Shown here: piece after piece, positions 51,814 to 63,866 of the stretch
Numbering within the stretch: position 1 is the stretch's first letter
Layout of the letters: every line of letters starts with the position of its first letter
NCBI GenBank assembly: GCA_021083345.1
Contig: JAJGRE010000002.1
Span: forward strand, 1,097,349 to 1,161,348
Reading direction: 5' to 3'
Source of the DNA: Calditrichales bacterium MX18-03
Lineage (GTDB): Bacteria > Bacillota > Clostridia > Lutisporales > Lutisporaceae
DNA: 64,000 bases
The notes under the pieces: generated by a model
Told to the model about the DNA's origin: nothing
The model's input: the letters and a program-made list of their open reading frames with translations, nothing else
Database searches by the model: none
Made by a program: the position numbers and the translations under genes

Positions 51814-51860
51814 GTTTTTTATTGAATAGGAAAGTTATACTTTCCTATTCAATAAAAAAC
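51814..51860 (-). repeat. 22-bp perfect inverted repeat directly after the T-box terminator
   Basis: Arms 51814-51835 and 51839-51860 are exact reverse complements with a three-base loop. The right arm includes the T tract of the T-box terminator (51859-51853 read on the minus strand), so formation of this hairpin would pair that T run with a downstream A run. Confidence 0.85.
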
Positions 51861-52165
51861 GTCCCTCCGGAATAAATCCAAAGGGACGAAAACTTCGCGG
51901 TACCACCCAATTTTCTTTCCGCTCCGCGGAAAGACGCTCATCTGCAGCTAACGCATGCCTGCGAAATGTCTTACTGGCTTCAGACACCCGGCTCCAAGGT
52001 GATCTTCATTCATACGCCGGCAAATAATCTTTCACCAAATGATTATCTCTCTGATGCCGCTGTATCAAATACTGTCCTTTTCACAGCCTTTTTTCCATTA
52101 TATTGCCATCAGCAGATTCCGCTACCCCGTATACCACTACAAAAATTGTGGAACACTGCTTGATT
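51853..52165 (-). promoter_or_regulatory. T-box riboswitch leader of ileS (Ile-specific)
   Basis: tRNA-sensing leader. The T-box sequence TGGGTGGTACCGCG is at 51909-51896. The terminator stem (51888-51860) pairs CGTCCCT with AGGGACG and is followed by six T. The likely specifier codon is ATC (Ile) at 52003-52001, followed by a purine, in the GAAGATCACC context of the Stem I specifier loop. Uncharged tRNA-Ile should stabilise the antiterminator and allow ileS transcription. The specifier assignment is by eye; the T-box core and terminator are clear. Confidence 0.93.
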
Positions 52166-52170
52166 TTATC

Positions 52171-52199
52171 ATTATATATCAAGGACTGATTGCTGTCAA
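52171..52199 (-). promoter_or_regulatory. Consensus SigA promoter of ileS
   Basis: TTGACA (52199-52194), 17-base spacer, TATAAT (52176-52171): a perfect match to consensus. Transcription would start near 52164, at the 5' end of the T-box leader. The -35 box and most of the spacer lie inside the last codons of the upstream DUF1667 gene. Confidence 0.92.
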
Positions 52200-52574
52200 G
52201 GGCTGCAAGGGCTGCATACTTTTTGAGGCAATGATATTGATCCCGGTATCCAGAATGTTCTCGATGATCACATCCCCCATCCGGACAGGTGCCTGTACCT
52301 CTGCTTCCGCAATTCTTTTCATGCACTCAAATACCAGCTTCTTGGGTACCGGCCCGTCACTTCTGACCGGGAGCCTTCTCAGGTATGCGCCTTTGAGCCT
52401 GACGGTAGAGGTAACAACCCTTGTGGGATCGGACATTTCCTTGATGCCGTATTCCGTCCCGCGCTTGCAGCGGTTTCCGTCCACCTTATAGCCTTTTTCG
52501 GCACGGCTGTCCTCTGCAACCTCCAGTTGGCAGCCAAGGGGGCAGACAATACAAATCATTTCCTTCTTTTGCAT
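52179..52574 (-). CDS. DUF1667 protein of the glycerol operon
   Basis: A 131-aa protein with an N-terminal Cys motif ICIVCPLGCQLEV and a further Cys in DGNRCKRG. DUF1667 genes usually follow the two flavoprotein genes of clostridial glycerol operons, as here; it probably carries a metal centre and forms part of that oxidoreductase complex (inference). Its ATG directly follows the stop of the flavoprotein gene, with GGAGGTG in the overlap. The last 15 or so residues (SMQPLQPLTAISP) coincide with the ileS promoter. Confidence 0.85.
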   Translation of the reverse strand: MQKKEMICIVCPLGCQLEVAEDSRAEKGYKVDGNRCKRGTEYGIKEMSDPTRVVTSTVRLKGAYLRRLPVRSDGPVPKKLVFECMKRIAEAEVQAPVRMGDVIIENILDTGINIIASKSMQPLQPLTAISP

Positions 52575-53840
52575 TTACTGCACCTCCTTTTCAATTTCTA
52601 CCGTTATGCTGCCTTTGGCTTTTCTCAGGACTTCCTTGGGATCCAGTTTGACTCTCTCCATTTCACTGGGCATCAGTCTCCGCTTGTATACTTCCTTCAC
52701 GCTTTTTCCGTCGATTTTTACGATCAGTTTTTTGTCGTTGTAGATATCATCACACCGCATATAAAGCTCCAGCTCATCCTTCAAGTTCTCAAGCCTCACA
52801 AAGTGCGGAACCACATACCGGATACCGCTGCCTGCCCTGATCTCGATTATCGTCCCTTCCCCTTCCAAGAGGCCTTTAACATACCGGGCAGCATTCTTTC
52901 CGGCTTTTCGGCTTTCAAGGGTCACATAATCAACCAGGTCGTGAACGTGCAGTACATTCCCACAAGCAAAGATTCCTTCCACACTGGTCTCCATCGCCTC
53001 ATTTACAACGGCACCGCCGGTTACAGGGTCCAGCTTCACACCTGCTGCTTCCGACAGCTCGTTTTCCGGTATCAGTCCCACCGACAGCAGCAGTGTATCG
53101 CAGGATACGAATTCTTCTGTTCCGGCAATGGGCCGCTTCTTGCTGTCCACCTTTGATATGACCACCCCTTCAAGCCTTTCCCTGCCCTTGATGCCGACGA
53201 TAGTATGAGTGTAATTGATTGGAATATCGTAGTCTTCCAGGCATTGGACGATATTCCTTGTAAGGCCTGCAGAATAGGGCTTGCGCTCAACAACCATCTT
53301 GACGGCTGCACCTTCCAGCGCCATTCTCCGGGCCATGATCAGCCCGATATCGCCGGACCCGAATATGACAACCTCTTTTCCCACCATATAGCCTTCCATA
53401 TTGACGAATCTTTGAGCGGCACCGGCTGTCATGACACCGGCCGGCCGTGTGCCCGATATGTTGATGGCGCCTCTGGCCCTTTCCCGGCAGCCCATAGCCA
53501 ATATGACGGCTTTCGCTCGGATATGGCTTATTCCCTCTGCTGCATTCATGATGGTCACCAGCTTATCGGGGCTGACATGGATTGCCATGGTGTCCGTTTT
53601 ATACATGATCTCTTTTTTCTGAAGCTCAAGAATAAACCGTTCGGCATATTCGGGACCTGTCAGCTCCTCCTTGAAGATCTGAAGACCAAAGCCGTTGTGT
53701 ATGCACTGCTGCAATATGCCGCCCAGCTCCCTGTCCCTTTCGATGACCAAGATGCGGTCAACCCCGTTGTTTTTTGCTTCAATGGCCGCTGCCAGGCCGG
53801 CGGGTCCTCCGCCTACCACGACGATATCAAAATCATACAT
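52575..53840 (-). CDS. FAD-dependent pyridine-nucleotide-type oxidoreductase
   Basis: A 421-aa flavoprotein. FAD-binding GGGPAGLAAAIEAK lies at the N-terminus, the NAD(P)-type second Rossmann motif FGSGDIGLIMARRM at about residue 165, and the FAD-closing GIFACGNVLHVHDLVDYV near 300. Redox-type Cys appear in GGILQQCIHNGFG and LAMGCRERARG. It lies between the GlpA-like gene and DUF1667 with overlapping ends. It probably carries electrons from glycerol-3-phosphate oxidation to NAD or another acceptor together with its neighbours (inference). The start is ATG 53840 with GGAGGTGG upstream. Confidence 0.88.
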   Translation of the reverse strand: MYDFDIVVVGGGPAGLAAAIEAKNNGVDRILVIERDRELGGILQQCIHNGFGLQIFKEELTGPEYAERFILELQKKEIMYKTDTMAIHVSPDKLVTIMNAAEGISHIRAKAVILAMGCRERARGAINISGTRPAGVMTAGAAQRFVNMEGYMVGKEVVIFGSGDIGLIMARRMALEGAAVKMVVERKPYSAGLTRNIVQCLEDYDIPINYTHTIVGIKGRERLEGVVISKVDSKKRPIAGTEEFVSCDTLLLSVGLIPENELSEAAGVKLDPVTGGAVVNEAMETSVEGIFACGNVLHVHDLVDYVTLESRKAGKNAARYVKGLLEGEGTIIEIRAGSGIRYVVPHFVRLENLKDELELYMRCDDIYNDKKLIVKIDGKSVKEVYKRRLMPSEMERVKLDPKEVLRKAKGSITVEIEKEVQ

Positions 53841-55296
53841 CGCTGCCACCTCCGTCATTCAATCTCACTGTTTTTGTCTCTCCGGTCAAGATATAGGAGC
53901 CTTCAGCATCCTTCCGTATCTCCGTTATATCCTTACCTAGCTCTCTTGCCAGTATCTCCATCACCCTGGGTCCGCAAAAGCCGCCCTGGCACCTGCCATA
54001 GCCCGGTCTTACCCTTCTTTTGACGCCGTCCACCGTTGTGGCGCCGACTTTACGCTTGATGCAGTCTATGATTTCCCCTTCGGTGATCCACTCGCAGCGG
54101 CAAATGATCCTGCCATACCTGGAGTCTTTTTTTACCAGCTCATTCTTTTCCTCATCCTGCAGTTCATGGAATACCGTGAATGTTCTATGCGGATTAAAGT
54201 CGGGATTGGGAACCAATCCACCTATTTTTTCGCCCAGCAGTTCCGCTACGTGTACCGCAATGGCCGGTGCAGCCGTAAGCCCTGGTGATTCAATACCCGC
54301 AACGTTTATAAAGCCTTCTGCACTTCTTGATTCCTCGATGATGAAATCATCCCGGTCCGATCTGGCCCTGAGCCCGGCGAAATTGTTAATGACTGCACCC
54401 GACGGCAGAGCCTTAAGGGATTTTGCTGCTGATTTCCTGACAAAGTCCAGTCCCTCCGCTGTGGTGGATAAATCATTTCTATCATCCATATCCTGAGCAT
54501 TGGGCCCGATCAGCAGATTCCCGCTGACGGAAGGTGTAACCAGAACCCCTTTGCCCTTCTCATTGGGGCATTGGAAGATCACATGACTAACAAGCTTTCC
54601 GGCACTCTTGTCGAAAACATCATACTCGCCTTTGCGGGCCAGTATCCTGAAATAAGGCTCCCCCACCATGTCATGGACTTCATCGGCATGGATTCCGGCA
54701 CAGTTGACGATATATTTTGCCTCTAAGGTCTTGCCCTTCATATTGATCCTAAAGCCCTGCTGCGTTTTGACTATTCCGGTAACCGGGCTCTCAAGCAGCA
54801 CCTGGACACCATTTTCAGCGGCGTTCTCCGCCATTGCAATGGCAAGCTCCCAGGGTCCTACTATTCCACCTGTAGGTGCATATAACGCCCCTGCAGCCGC
54901 ATCACTTACATTAGGCTCGATGCTCCTGACTTCTTCGCGGTTCAGTAACTTAACGCCGGGAATACCGTTTATGATACTCTGATCTTTCAGTTTTTCAAGT
55001 GTCGCTACTTCCTCCTGGTTAAAAGCCAGTACCAAGGAACCGATTCTTTTAAAAGGCACGTCAAGATCACGGCAAAGACTGTCGAACATAGGGTTTCCCA
55101 AGGCGTTGAATTTTGCCTTCAGCGAACCCGGCTTGGCATCATATCCAGCGTGCACGATGGCACTGTTTGCCTTTGTGGTTCCGTTAGCTACATCATAATC
55201 CTTTTCGATCAGCACGGTGCTGAGCCTGTACTTTGCAAGCTCCCTGGCAATGGAGCACCCCGCTATACCTGCGCCGATAATTGCTACATCATACAT
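53833..55296 (-). CDS. GlpA-like FAD oxidoreductase with C-terminal Cys-rich (BFD-type) domain
   Basis: Probable glycerol-3-phosphate dehydrogenase of the anaerobic type, 487 aa. FAD motif IIGAGIAGCSIARELAK is at the N-terminus, followed by a DAO-fold body (IVNCAGIHADEVHDMVG). A BFD-like domain at about 395-460 has four Cys (IICRCEW and GRCQGGFCGP) that could hold a 2Fe-2S cluster. The start is ATG 55296 with AGGAGGG 7 bases upstream. It is encoded downstream of glpK and overlaps the next gene, so the product of glycerol kinase is the expected substrate. Confidence 0.88.
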   Translation of the reverse strand: MYDVAIIGAGIAGCSIARELAKYRLSTVLIEKDYDVANGTTKANSAIVHAGYDAKPGSLKAKFNALGNPMFDSLCRDLDVPFKRIGSLVLAFNQEEVATLEKLKDQSIINGIPGVKLLNREEVRSIEPNVSDAAAGALYAPTGGIVGPWELAIAMAENAAENGVQVLLESPVTGIVKTQQGFRINMKGKTLEAKYIVNCAGIHADEVHDMVGEPYFRILARKGEYDVFDKSAGKLVSHVIFQCPNEKGKGVLVTPSVSGNLLIGPNAQDMDDRNDLSTTAEGLDFVRKSAAKSLKALPSGAVINNFAGLRARSDRDDFIIEESRSAEGFINVAGIESPGLTAAPAIAVHVAELLGEKIGGLVPNPDFNPHRTFTVFHELQDEEKNELVKKDSRYGRIICRCEWITEGEIIDCIKRKVGATTVDGVKRRVRPGYGRCQGGFCGPRVMEILARELGKDITEIRKDAEGSYILTGETKTVRLNDGGGSDV

Positions 55297-55322
55297 TTCC
55301 ATCCCTCCTGCCATATAGGCTG

Positions 55323-55377
55323 CAAAAAAGCCGCACAGAATCAGGTCCATCCTTTCATGGCCCTATCCCGTGCGGCT
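55323..55377 (-). terminator. Terminator or attenuator between glpK and the GlpA-like gene
   Basis: Outer stem AGCCGCAC/GTGCGGCT (55370-55377 with 55329-55336), partly paired inside, followed by six T on the minus strand. Its place inside an operon suggests partial termination or an antitermination target. Confidence 0.7.
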
Positions 55378-55401
55378 CTCTCCATCTCAAGCCTTCATCC
55401 T

Positions 55402-58744
<3,343 letters not shown>

Positions 58745-58771
58745 TAGTCAAACCTCCCGGTCAATCCTAAT

Positions 58772-58816
58772 ACCCAAGAAAGCCGTCTCCCATTTTTTCA
58801 AATGGGAGACGGCTTT
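58772..58816 (-). terminator. Terminator of the methyltransferase operon
   Basis: Perfect 17-base-pair stem (58779-58795 region with 58800-58816) and short loop, followed by TTTCTT on the minus strand. It lies 10 bp after the corrinoid-protein gene and 28 bp before the MCP ribosome site; readthrough would supply the MCP and glp genes, as no separate promoter is visible here. Confidence 0.8.
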
Positions 58817-58826
58817 CAGCACACTT

Positions 58827-59462
58827 TTATCTTGAGCAGACTTGAACGGCTGCATCGGCAGCCGATGCAGCATCTGCAGTGTATATGTCCGCGCCTACCA
58901 TTTTGCAGAAGCTGTCCGTTACCGGCGCGCCTCCGATCATGATGGTCACCTTGTCACGGATGCCTGCCTGAATAGCAGCATCAATAACATTCTTGATTTC
59001 CCCCATCGTAGTGGTCAGAAGTGCAGAGCAGCAAATCGCATGAGCATCCTCTCTGACTGCCGTTTCAACAAATCGTTCTGCAGAAACGTCGATTCCAAGG
59101 TCAATGACCTCCAGGCCTTTGCCTTCCATCATCATTCTGACCAGGTTCTTGCCGATGTCATGCAAGTCCCCAGCAACCGTACCCAATACGACTTTCCCCG
59201 TTGCCTTTACCCCGCTGGAGGCCAGCAGAGGCTTCAGAAGCTCGGAGCCTGCGCTCATGGCCCTGGCTGCTATCAGCACGTCAGGAACATATACCTCATC
59301 GTTCTTGAACTTTTCACCGATGACGCCCATCCCGTCAAGCAGCCCTTCCTTCAGGATGGACTCGGCGCTTATGCCTTCATCAATCGCTTTCTGAACCAGT
59401 TCCTTTACCACCTTTGCCTTGCCGCATTGGAGGTTCTGTGATATTTCATTCAATATGCTCAA
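58827..59462 (-). CDS. Corrinoid protein (MttC/MtbC type)
   Basis: A 211-aa methyl carrier that holds a cobamide. An N-terminal helical cap (about 1-88) is followed by the B12-binding Rossmann domain with GDLHDIGKNLV at about 100-110 (the D-x-H-x-x-G motif in which His ligates cobalt), then DLGIDVSAERFV and IMIGGAPVTD. The start is TTG 59462 with GAGG 8 bases upstream. It receives methyl groups from the MttB-like proteins encoded upstream. No corrinoid-reducing activator (RamA) or acceptor methyltransferase is in the window. Confidence 0.93.
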   Translation of the reverse strand: MSILNEISQNLQCGKAKVVKELVQKAIDEGISAESILKEGLLDGMGVIGEKFKNDEVYVPDVLIAARAMSAGSELLKPLLASSGVKATGKVVLGTVAGDLHDIGKNLVRMMMEGKGLEVIDLGIDVSAERFVETAVREDAHAICCSALLTTTMGEIKNVIDAAIQAGIRDKVTIMIGGAPVTDSFCKMVGADIYTADAASAADAAVQVCSR

Positions 59463-59502
59463 TTCAATCGCCTCAATTCATTTTTCATATTGCAGGATGG
59501 CT

Positions 59503-60906
59503 TTACGGCATTTGCACCAGCTTCTCCAGCTCTTTCAGCACATAGGAAGGCAGCTCCGGCGGCACAAAGTCTTTCAGCCTTTTCTGCCATATCCCGTTCG
59601 CTGTTTTCTGGCAGCTTATGCCGTTCTTTTCCCAGGTGTCCCAATTCTGGCGGTTGGATACCGGTGTCCGGTAAAACTCACTTCTGAAATTGTCCAGGGT
59701 ATCGTCATGATCGATAAAGCTGCCTGAGCCGCTTGCAACCGCATTTCCTATCATCTCGACCGCATCCGGCAGCAGCCGGCATCCGTCCCCTGTCATCCTC
59801 ATAATCCGTTCGATAATTTCTTCATCCATGATCCATTTTTCATAGCTGATGCTCATGAAGGATTCCATGATGCCCAAGGCATGCAGTACGAAGTTGACGC
59901 CGTTTGCCATGGAGAAAAGGAGATTCGTGGTGGCTTCGATTCCGGCCTGCATATCCAGGGCTTTTGCATCCGTCAAGCCGCCGCCGCTTCTGTACGGGAT
60001 CTTATAAAACTTCGCCAGCTGTGAAGCAGCTGTCGATATCAGCTGGTACTCGGGTGCGCCGATGCACAGGTTCATGGTACTCATATCCGTAATGGTGGAG
60101 GTATTGCCGTACACCACCGGTGCTCCCGGTCTCACCAGCTGCGACAGGACAATGCCGGCTATTATTTCGGCATTATTCTGGATGACGGTGGCGGACAGGG
60201 TGGTGGGTGACGTAAAGCCTGCCATGGAGCAGCATGCCAGCACTAATGGCTGATTATTGGCTGCATACACCATGATGGAGCCCAGCATTTTGTCATCCCA
60301 GGCCATGGGTGACAGGCTGTTGACGACACCCATCACATAATGCTCGCCCTTTCCTTCAGTGGCAACCCTTGCCATTTCGATGCATATCTCAGAGACAGCA
60401 CTGTCTTGTGATAATCCGAACAGCGGCTTGTCGGAGATTTTCAGGGTTTCCAGTATGGCGGCCTCTAGGCCTACACCTACCGGCATATCAAAGGGATAGA
60501 TCATACCCGCGCAAGCTACGCCTATATGTTTGCTGCTTTGGGACAAAGCCAGCAAATTTCTAAGGTCCTGAACCGTGCCGGGACGGCGTCCTCTTTCGTA
60601 ATCGGATATAAAAACAGCACCTGCACCGGGTCCGAAAACAGGGGAATACCCTTCTCCGATGCCAACGTTCCTTTCGGTATTTCTACCGGTCAGGATAAAA
60701 GACGAGGGGACACTGCTCAATGCTTTCATAACCAACTCGGGAGGCATTTTCACATGATCGCCTTCAACCTTGGCACCATGCTCCAAGAACACCATTTTCG
60801 CTTCCTGGTGCTTTATTCGGATCCCATATTTTTCAAGAAGTGCCAATGTGTTTTCATGTACAGTCTGGAGGTCCTTAGGAGATAAAACTTCCGCTCTCAG
60901 GTGCAC
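59503..60906 (-). CDS. MttB-family methyltransferase, pyrrolysine-free (copy 1)
   Basis: Corrinoid-dependent methyltransferase of the trimethylamine methyltransferase superfamily, 467 aa. Readable in one frame with no internal TAG, hence no pyrrolysine, as in glycine betaine (MtgB), proline betaine and carnitine demethylases. Typical segments are KISDKPLFGLSQDSAVS, LSQLVRPGAPVVYGNTST and AKFYKIPYRSGGGLTDAK. The start GTG 60906 has a better-spaced GAGGTG than GTG 60915. Located between the megL-like gene and the corrinoid gene in a tight operon. Confidence 0.9.
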   Translation of the reverse strand: MHLRAEVLSPKDLQTVHENTLALLEKYGIRIKHQEAKMVFLEHGAKVEGDHVKMPPELVMKALSSVPSSFILTGRNTERNVGIGEGYSPVFGPGAGAVFISDYERGRRPGTVQDLRNLLALSQSSKHIGVACAGMIYPFDMPVGVGLEAAILETLKISDKPLFGLSQDSAVSEICIEMARVATEGKGEHYVMGVVNSLSPMAWDDKMLGSIMVYAANNQPLVLACCSMAGFTSPTTLSATVIQNNAEIIAGIVLSQLVRPGAPVVYGNTSTITDMSTMNLCIGAPEYQLISTAASQLAKFYKIPYRSGGGLTDAKALDMQAGIEATTNLLFSMANGVNFVLHALGIMESFMSISYEKWIMDEEIIERIMRMTGDGCRLLPDAVEMIGNAVASGSGSFIDHDDTLDNFRSEFYRTPVSNRQNWDTWEKNGISCQKTANGIWQKRLKDFVPPELPSYVLKELEKLVQMP

Positions 60907-60939
60907 GCCTTTCACCTCTTTTTATGTTTTTAGGGACAA

Positions 60940-62136
60940 CTATACTTGGATCTGCTCCAGGGCCTGACCCAGGTCATAGATGATGTCCTCAACGCTTTCA
61001 ATGCCAACGGACATTCTCACCAGACCATCGGTGATGCCGCCTTTCAGCCTTTCTTCCTTCGGCACGTACCAATGGGTCATGGATGCAGGATGCTGCAGCA
61101 AGGTGACGACATCGCCCAGATTGACTGCCAATACGCACATTTTTACGCTTTCCATCAGCTTGCGGCCTGCCTCGATGCCGCCTTTGACCTCAAAGGTCAC
61201 CATGCCGCCGAAATCATCCATCTGCGTCTTGGCCAGCTCATGCTGAGGATGGGAAGGCAGCCCAGGATAGAATACCCGCTCTACCTTTGGGTGGCTTTCA
61301 AGAAACTTTGCCACTTCCATTGCATTTTCGCAGTGCTTTTTCATACGGACTTCCAATGTCTTAATGCCTCTGATGATCAGGAACGCTTCCATGGGACCCA
61401 AGGTGCCCCCCATGTTCTTCATGGTGTCGTCCCGCAGCTCATCCATCAGCTTCTTTGATCCCACAATAATGCCGCCCATGGCATCACCGTGCCCGCACAG
61501 ATATTTTGTAGCGCTGTGTATAACAACGTCCACGCCCATCTCAATAGGCCTCTGCAGGTAGGGGGTACCGAAGGTGCTGTCAACAGCTGTTGCCAGGTTA
61601 TATTTCTTCGCGATCCTGACCATTTCCTTTATGTCCACCAATTTTACCGTAGGATTTGCAGGTGTTTCAAAATAAATCATCCTGGTATTGGGGCGGATAG
61701 CCTTTTCTACTTTTTCCGAGTCCGTTGCATCGACGAAGTCACACTCAACGCCGAACTTTCTAAGGGTCGTTTCAAACAAATAGTGGGATGCACTGTAGGT
61801 CGTGTCGCTTACAACGGCATGGTCGCCTGCTTTAAGCTGTGAAATCAGATACGCCGCGATGGCGCCGACACCGGATCCGAAGGATAAGCCTGCTTCCGCA
61901 CCTTCCAGAGCCGCTACTTTTTCTTCCAGCACTGTCAGGGTGGGATTGCCCAACCGGGTATAGCAGTAGCCGTAATTATAGCTTTCACACTTTTTTGCGC
62001 CGTCCTCAACGCTGTTGAATTCATAGGCACTTGTTAAAAATATGGGGGTGCTTAATGCACCATTGGTCGGATCACTGGCTTGACCCAGATGAACTACCTT
62101 GCTTCCAATGCCCTTAAGTGTCATTCCTTCTTTCAT
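60940..62136 (-). CDS. PLP-dependent Cys/Met metabolism enzyme (methionine gamma-lyase-like)
   Basis: A 398-aa fold-type I PLP enzyme. The PLP Lys is in VIHSATKYLCGHGD (about residue 205); the phosphate-binding region is LSFGSGVGAIAAYL. It most resembles methionine gamma-lyase or cystathionine gamma-synthase/lyase. The Cys that marks classical methionine gamma-lyases (about residue 112) appears replaced by Thr (SDTTYSASHYL), so the substrate is uncertain. The start is ATG 62136 with GGAGGT upstream. Its place between two MttB genes suggests a role in sulfur/one-carbon turnover linked to the same substrate. Confidence 0.85.
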   Translation of the reverse strand: MKEGMTLKGIGSKVVHLGQASDPTNGALSTPIFLTSAYEFNSVEDGAKKCESYNYGYCYTRLGNPTLTVLEEKVAALEGAEAGLSFGSGVGAIAAYLISQLKAGDHAVVSDTTYSASHYLFETTLRKFGVECDFVDATDSEKVEKAIRPNTRMIYFETPANPTVKLVDIKEMVRIAKKYNLATAVDSTFGTPYLQRPIEMGVDVVIHSATKYLCGHGDAMGGIIVGSKKLMDELRDDTMKNMGGTLGPMEAFLIIRGIKTLEVRMKKHCENAMEVAKFLESHPKVERVFYPGLPSHPQHELAKTQMDDFGGMVTFEVKGGIEAGRKLMESVKMCVLAVNLGDVVTLLQHPASMTHWYVPKEERLKGGITDGLVRMSVGIESVEDIIYDLGQALEQIQV

Positions 62137-62171
62137 GATAACCTCCAACCTTTCATTCTGCAATAAGGCTA

Positions 62172-63641
62172 TTACTTGCAAAGCCTTTCTTCCGCTCTCT
62201 TGACGATGGCGTCGATCTTTTCGTTGACTGCATCGGACAACGGCTGGGGCTTGTGGTTTTCCAGAATGTGCTTGATCTTGGCTTTCGCTCTCTGTCCCAT
62301 TGTGGTTCCGCCGTTGGCAGACCAGGTCTCATATGTCTTCCTGTCGGTTATGCCCGGCTTCCAGTTTTCCTTGTAGTGGTTCAAAGTATGCTCTTCACCC
62401 AGGAAATGTCCGCCTGGGCCTACTTCCTTAATTGCCTCTACGGCAAGGTATTCCTTATCCACACGGATGCCATCCATCAGCCGTCTTGTCTGCCCAATGA
62501 TCTCATCGCACATGACCAGCAGGTCGAAGGAGTATGTAAGTCCAAACTCCAGATAGCCTACATCATGAATGATGTTTGTTCCGCAAAGTCCGGCCATCAT
62601 GATGTAGGAACCGGCTTCATAAACGGCCTGCTCGTCGGGAAGCTTCGATGCGCAGCAGCCGCCGAAGCCCCATGTAGGCAGGTTGTAGAACCGTCTTCCC
62701 ATTTCACAAAGCCCTGCCTGACCTGTCATGGCCTCAGGCGCCGAGTATGTGGGCTGCATGCTGCCCATGTCCATAGGTGATACCCCTGCTCCGAATACGA
62801 AGGGTGCGCCCGGGTTTTTGAGTTGGTGGATAACCAAACCGGCCAAAGTTTCTGCGCCTGCCAGCGCAATAGCGCCCGCAACGGTTACCGGTCCTGTTGC
62901 ACCGGCCATCATGCCTGGGGCATAATTTGTCGGGAAGCTGTTTTCCGCCATGAACAAAAGCTTGTCGATGGCTGTAAAGCTGTGTACCAATGGAGAGGTG
63001 GGCTCATCATACAATACAAAAATTGGCTTTCTGCTTAAGGTTTCTCTGCCGCCTACGGCTGCTGCCGCCATGTCCGCTATGTCGTTCAGGCACTCCCGGT
63101 CTGAGGCTGTTATGACCTGTGGCTTTGTGGTCTTTCTGAGCATGATGGCATACTCGTCATGGTAGGACAAGTTTTGCTTGCGGTCTGAGATCAGACCGTT
63201 GGACATTGTAAAGTCGATGAATGGCAAGGCATCTACCAATGTTACGGCATCCTCTACGTCCTTATATGTGAATTTCCTTCTTTCTCCGGTGAAGCTGTCG
63301 TACAGGTTGGGGCAGTCCGAGCCGGTTCCGTAATAAGCGTTCCGTCCTTCTAAAAACATTGCCGGGTTGCCGTTCCGGTCGTATACTGTAATTCTGGAAG
63401 GCGCTGATTGAATAGCCCACTCCACCAAACCGCTGGGAATGTAGACGCGCTGTCCGCCATCCACTTTGTCGCCAAGATAAGCACCCGCTTTTTTCAGCAT
63501 GGCTACTGCTTCCTCATGATGGATCACCGTTCCCAGATCCTCCAGCAGATTCAAACTTGCAGAATGGATCTCCCGCATCTGCTCTTCCGTTAAGTACTCA
63601 AAATGGCTGGCTGTGTTGAATTTTTTTACTTCCTGATACAT
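62172..63641 (-). CDS. MttB-family methyltransferase, pyrrolysine-free (copy 2)
   Basis: A second MttB-superfamily protein, 489 aa, first gene of the operon. No in-frame TAG. Typical segments: MYQEVKKFNTASHFEYLTEE, VYDRNGNPAMFLEGRNAYYG, LVIHQLKNPGAPFVFGAG and GRRFYNLPTWGFGG. It differs clearly from copy 1, so the two probably take different methylated substrates or form different complexes but share one corrinoid protein. Start ATG 63641 with AAAGGGGG upstream; transcription from the sigma-54 promoter at 63724-63739. Confidence 0.9.
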   Translation of the reverse strand: MYQEVKKFNTASHFEYLTEEQMREIHSASLNLLEDLGTVIHHEEAVAMLKKAGAYLGDKVDGGQRVYIPSGLVEWAIQSAPSRITVYDRNGNPAMFLEGRNAYYGTGSDCPNLYDSFTGERRKFTYKDVEDAVTLVDALPFIDFTMSNGLISDRKQNLSYHDEYAIMLRKTTKPQVITASDRECLNDIADMAAAAVGGRETLSRKPIFVLYDEPTSPLVHSFTAIDKLLFMAENSFPTNYAPGMMAGATGPVTVAGAIALAGAETLAGLVIHQLKNPGAPFVFGAGVSPMDMGSMQPTYSAPEAMTGQAGLCEMGRRFYNLPTWGFGGCCASKLPDEQAVYEAGSYIMMAGLCGTNIIHDVGYLEFGLTYSFDLLVMCDEIIGQTRRLMDGIRVDKEYLAVEAIKEVGPGGHFLGEEHTLNHYKENWKPGITDRKTYETWSANGGTTMGQRAKAKIKHILENHKPQPLSDAVNEKIDAIVKRAEERLCK

Positions 63642-63723
63642 GAAGAATTGTCCCCCTTTAATGTTTATTCATATGGATTTGGCTACAGAATGCTTTCTGT
63701 CCAATGTATTGTCAAACTATTTT

Positions 63724-63739
63724 TGCAATTTCTGTGCCA
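63724..63739 (-). promoter_or_regulatory. Sigma-54 promoter of the methyltransferase operon
   Basis: On the minus strand TGGCACAGAAATTGCA matches the consensus TGGCACG-N4-TTGCW with a single difference (A for G at position 7). GG and GC are spaced correctly (12). Transcription would start near 63713, about 70 bases before the first gene. Confidence 0.78.
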
Positions 63740-63866
63740 GTTCATTTAAAAGCGACACAATCCGCGATTTGCCTTGCTGCGGATACGGAAACCGGCTGAT
63801 TCATCACGTCAATTCATTATGCATGCAGTCATTCATTGCATTTATATCCGAAAACACTGATTTTAT

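Noticed and set aside
59503..63641. Possibility that the MttB-family genes use pyrrolysine
   Set aside because: Both genes read through in one frame at the expected length without an in-frame TAG, and no pyl genes are in the window.
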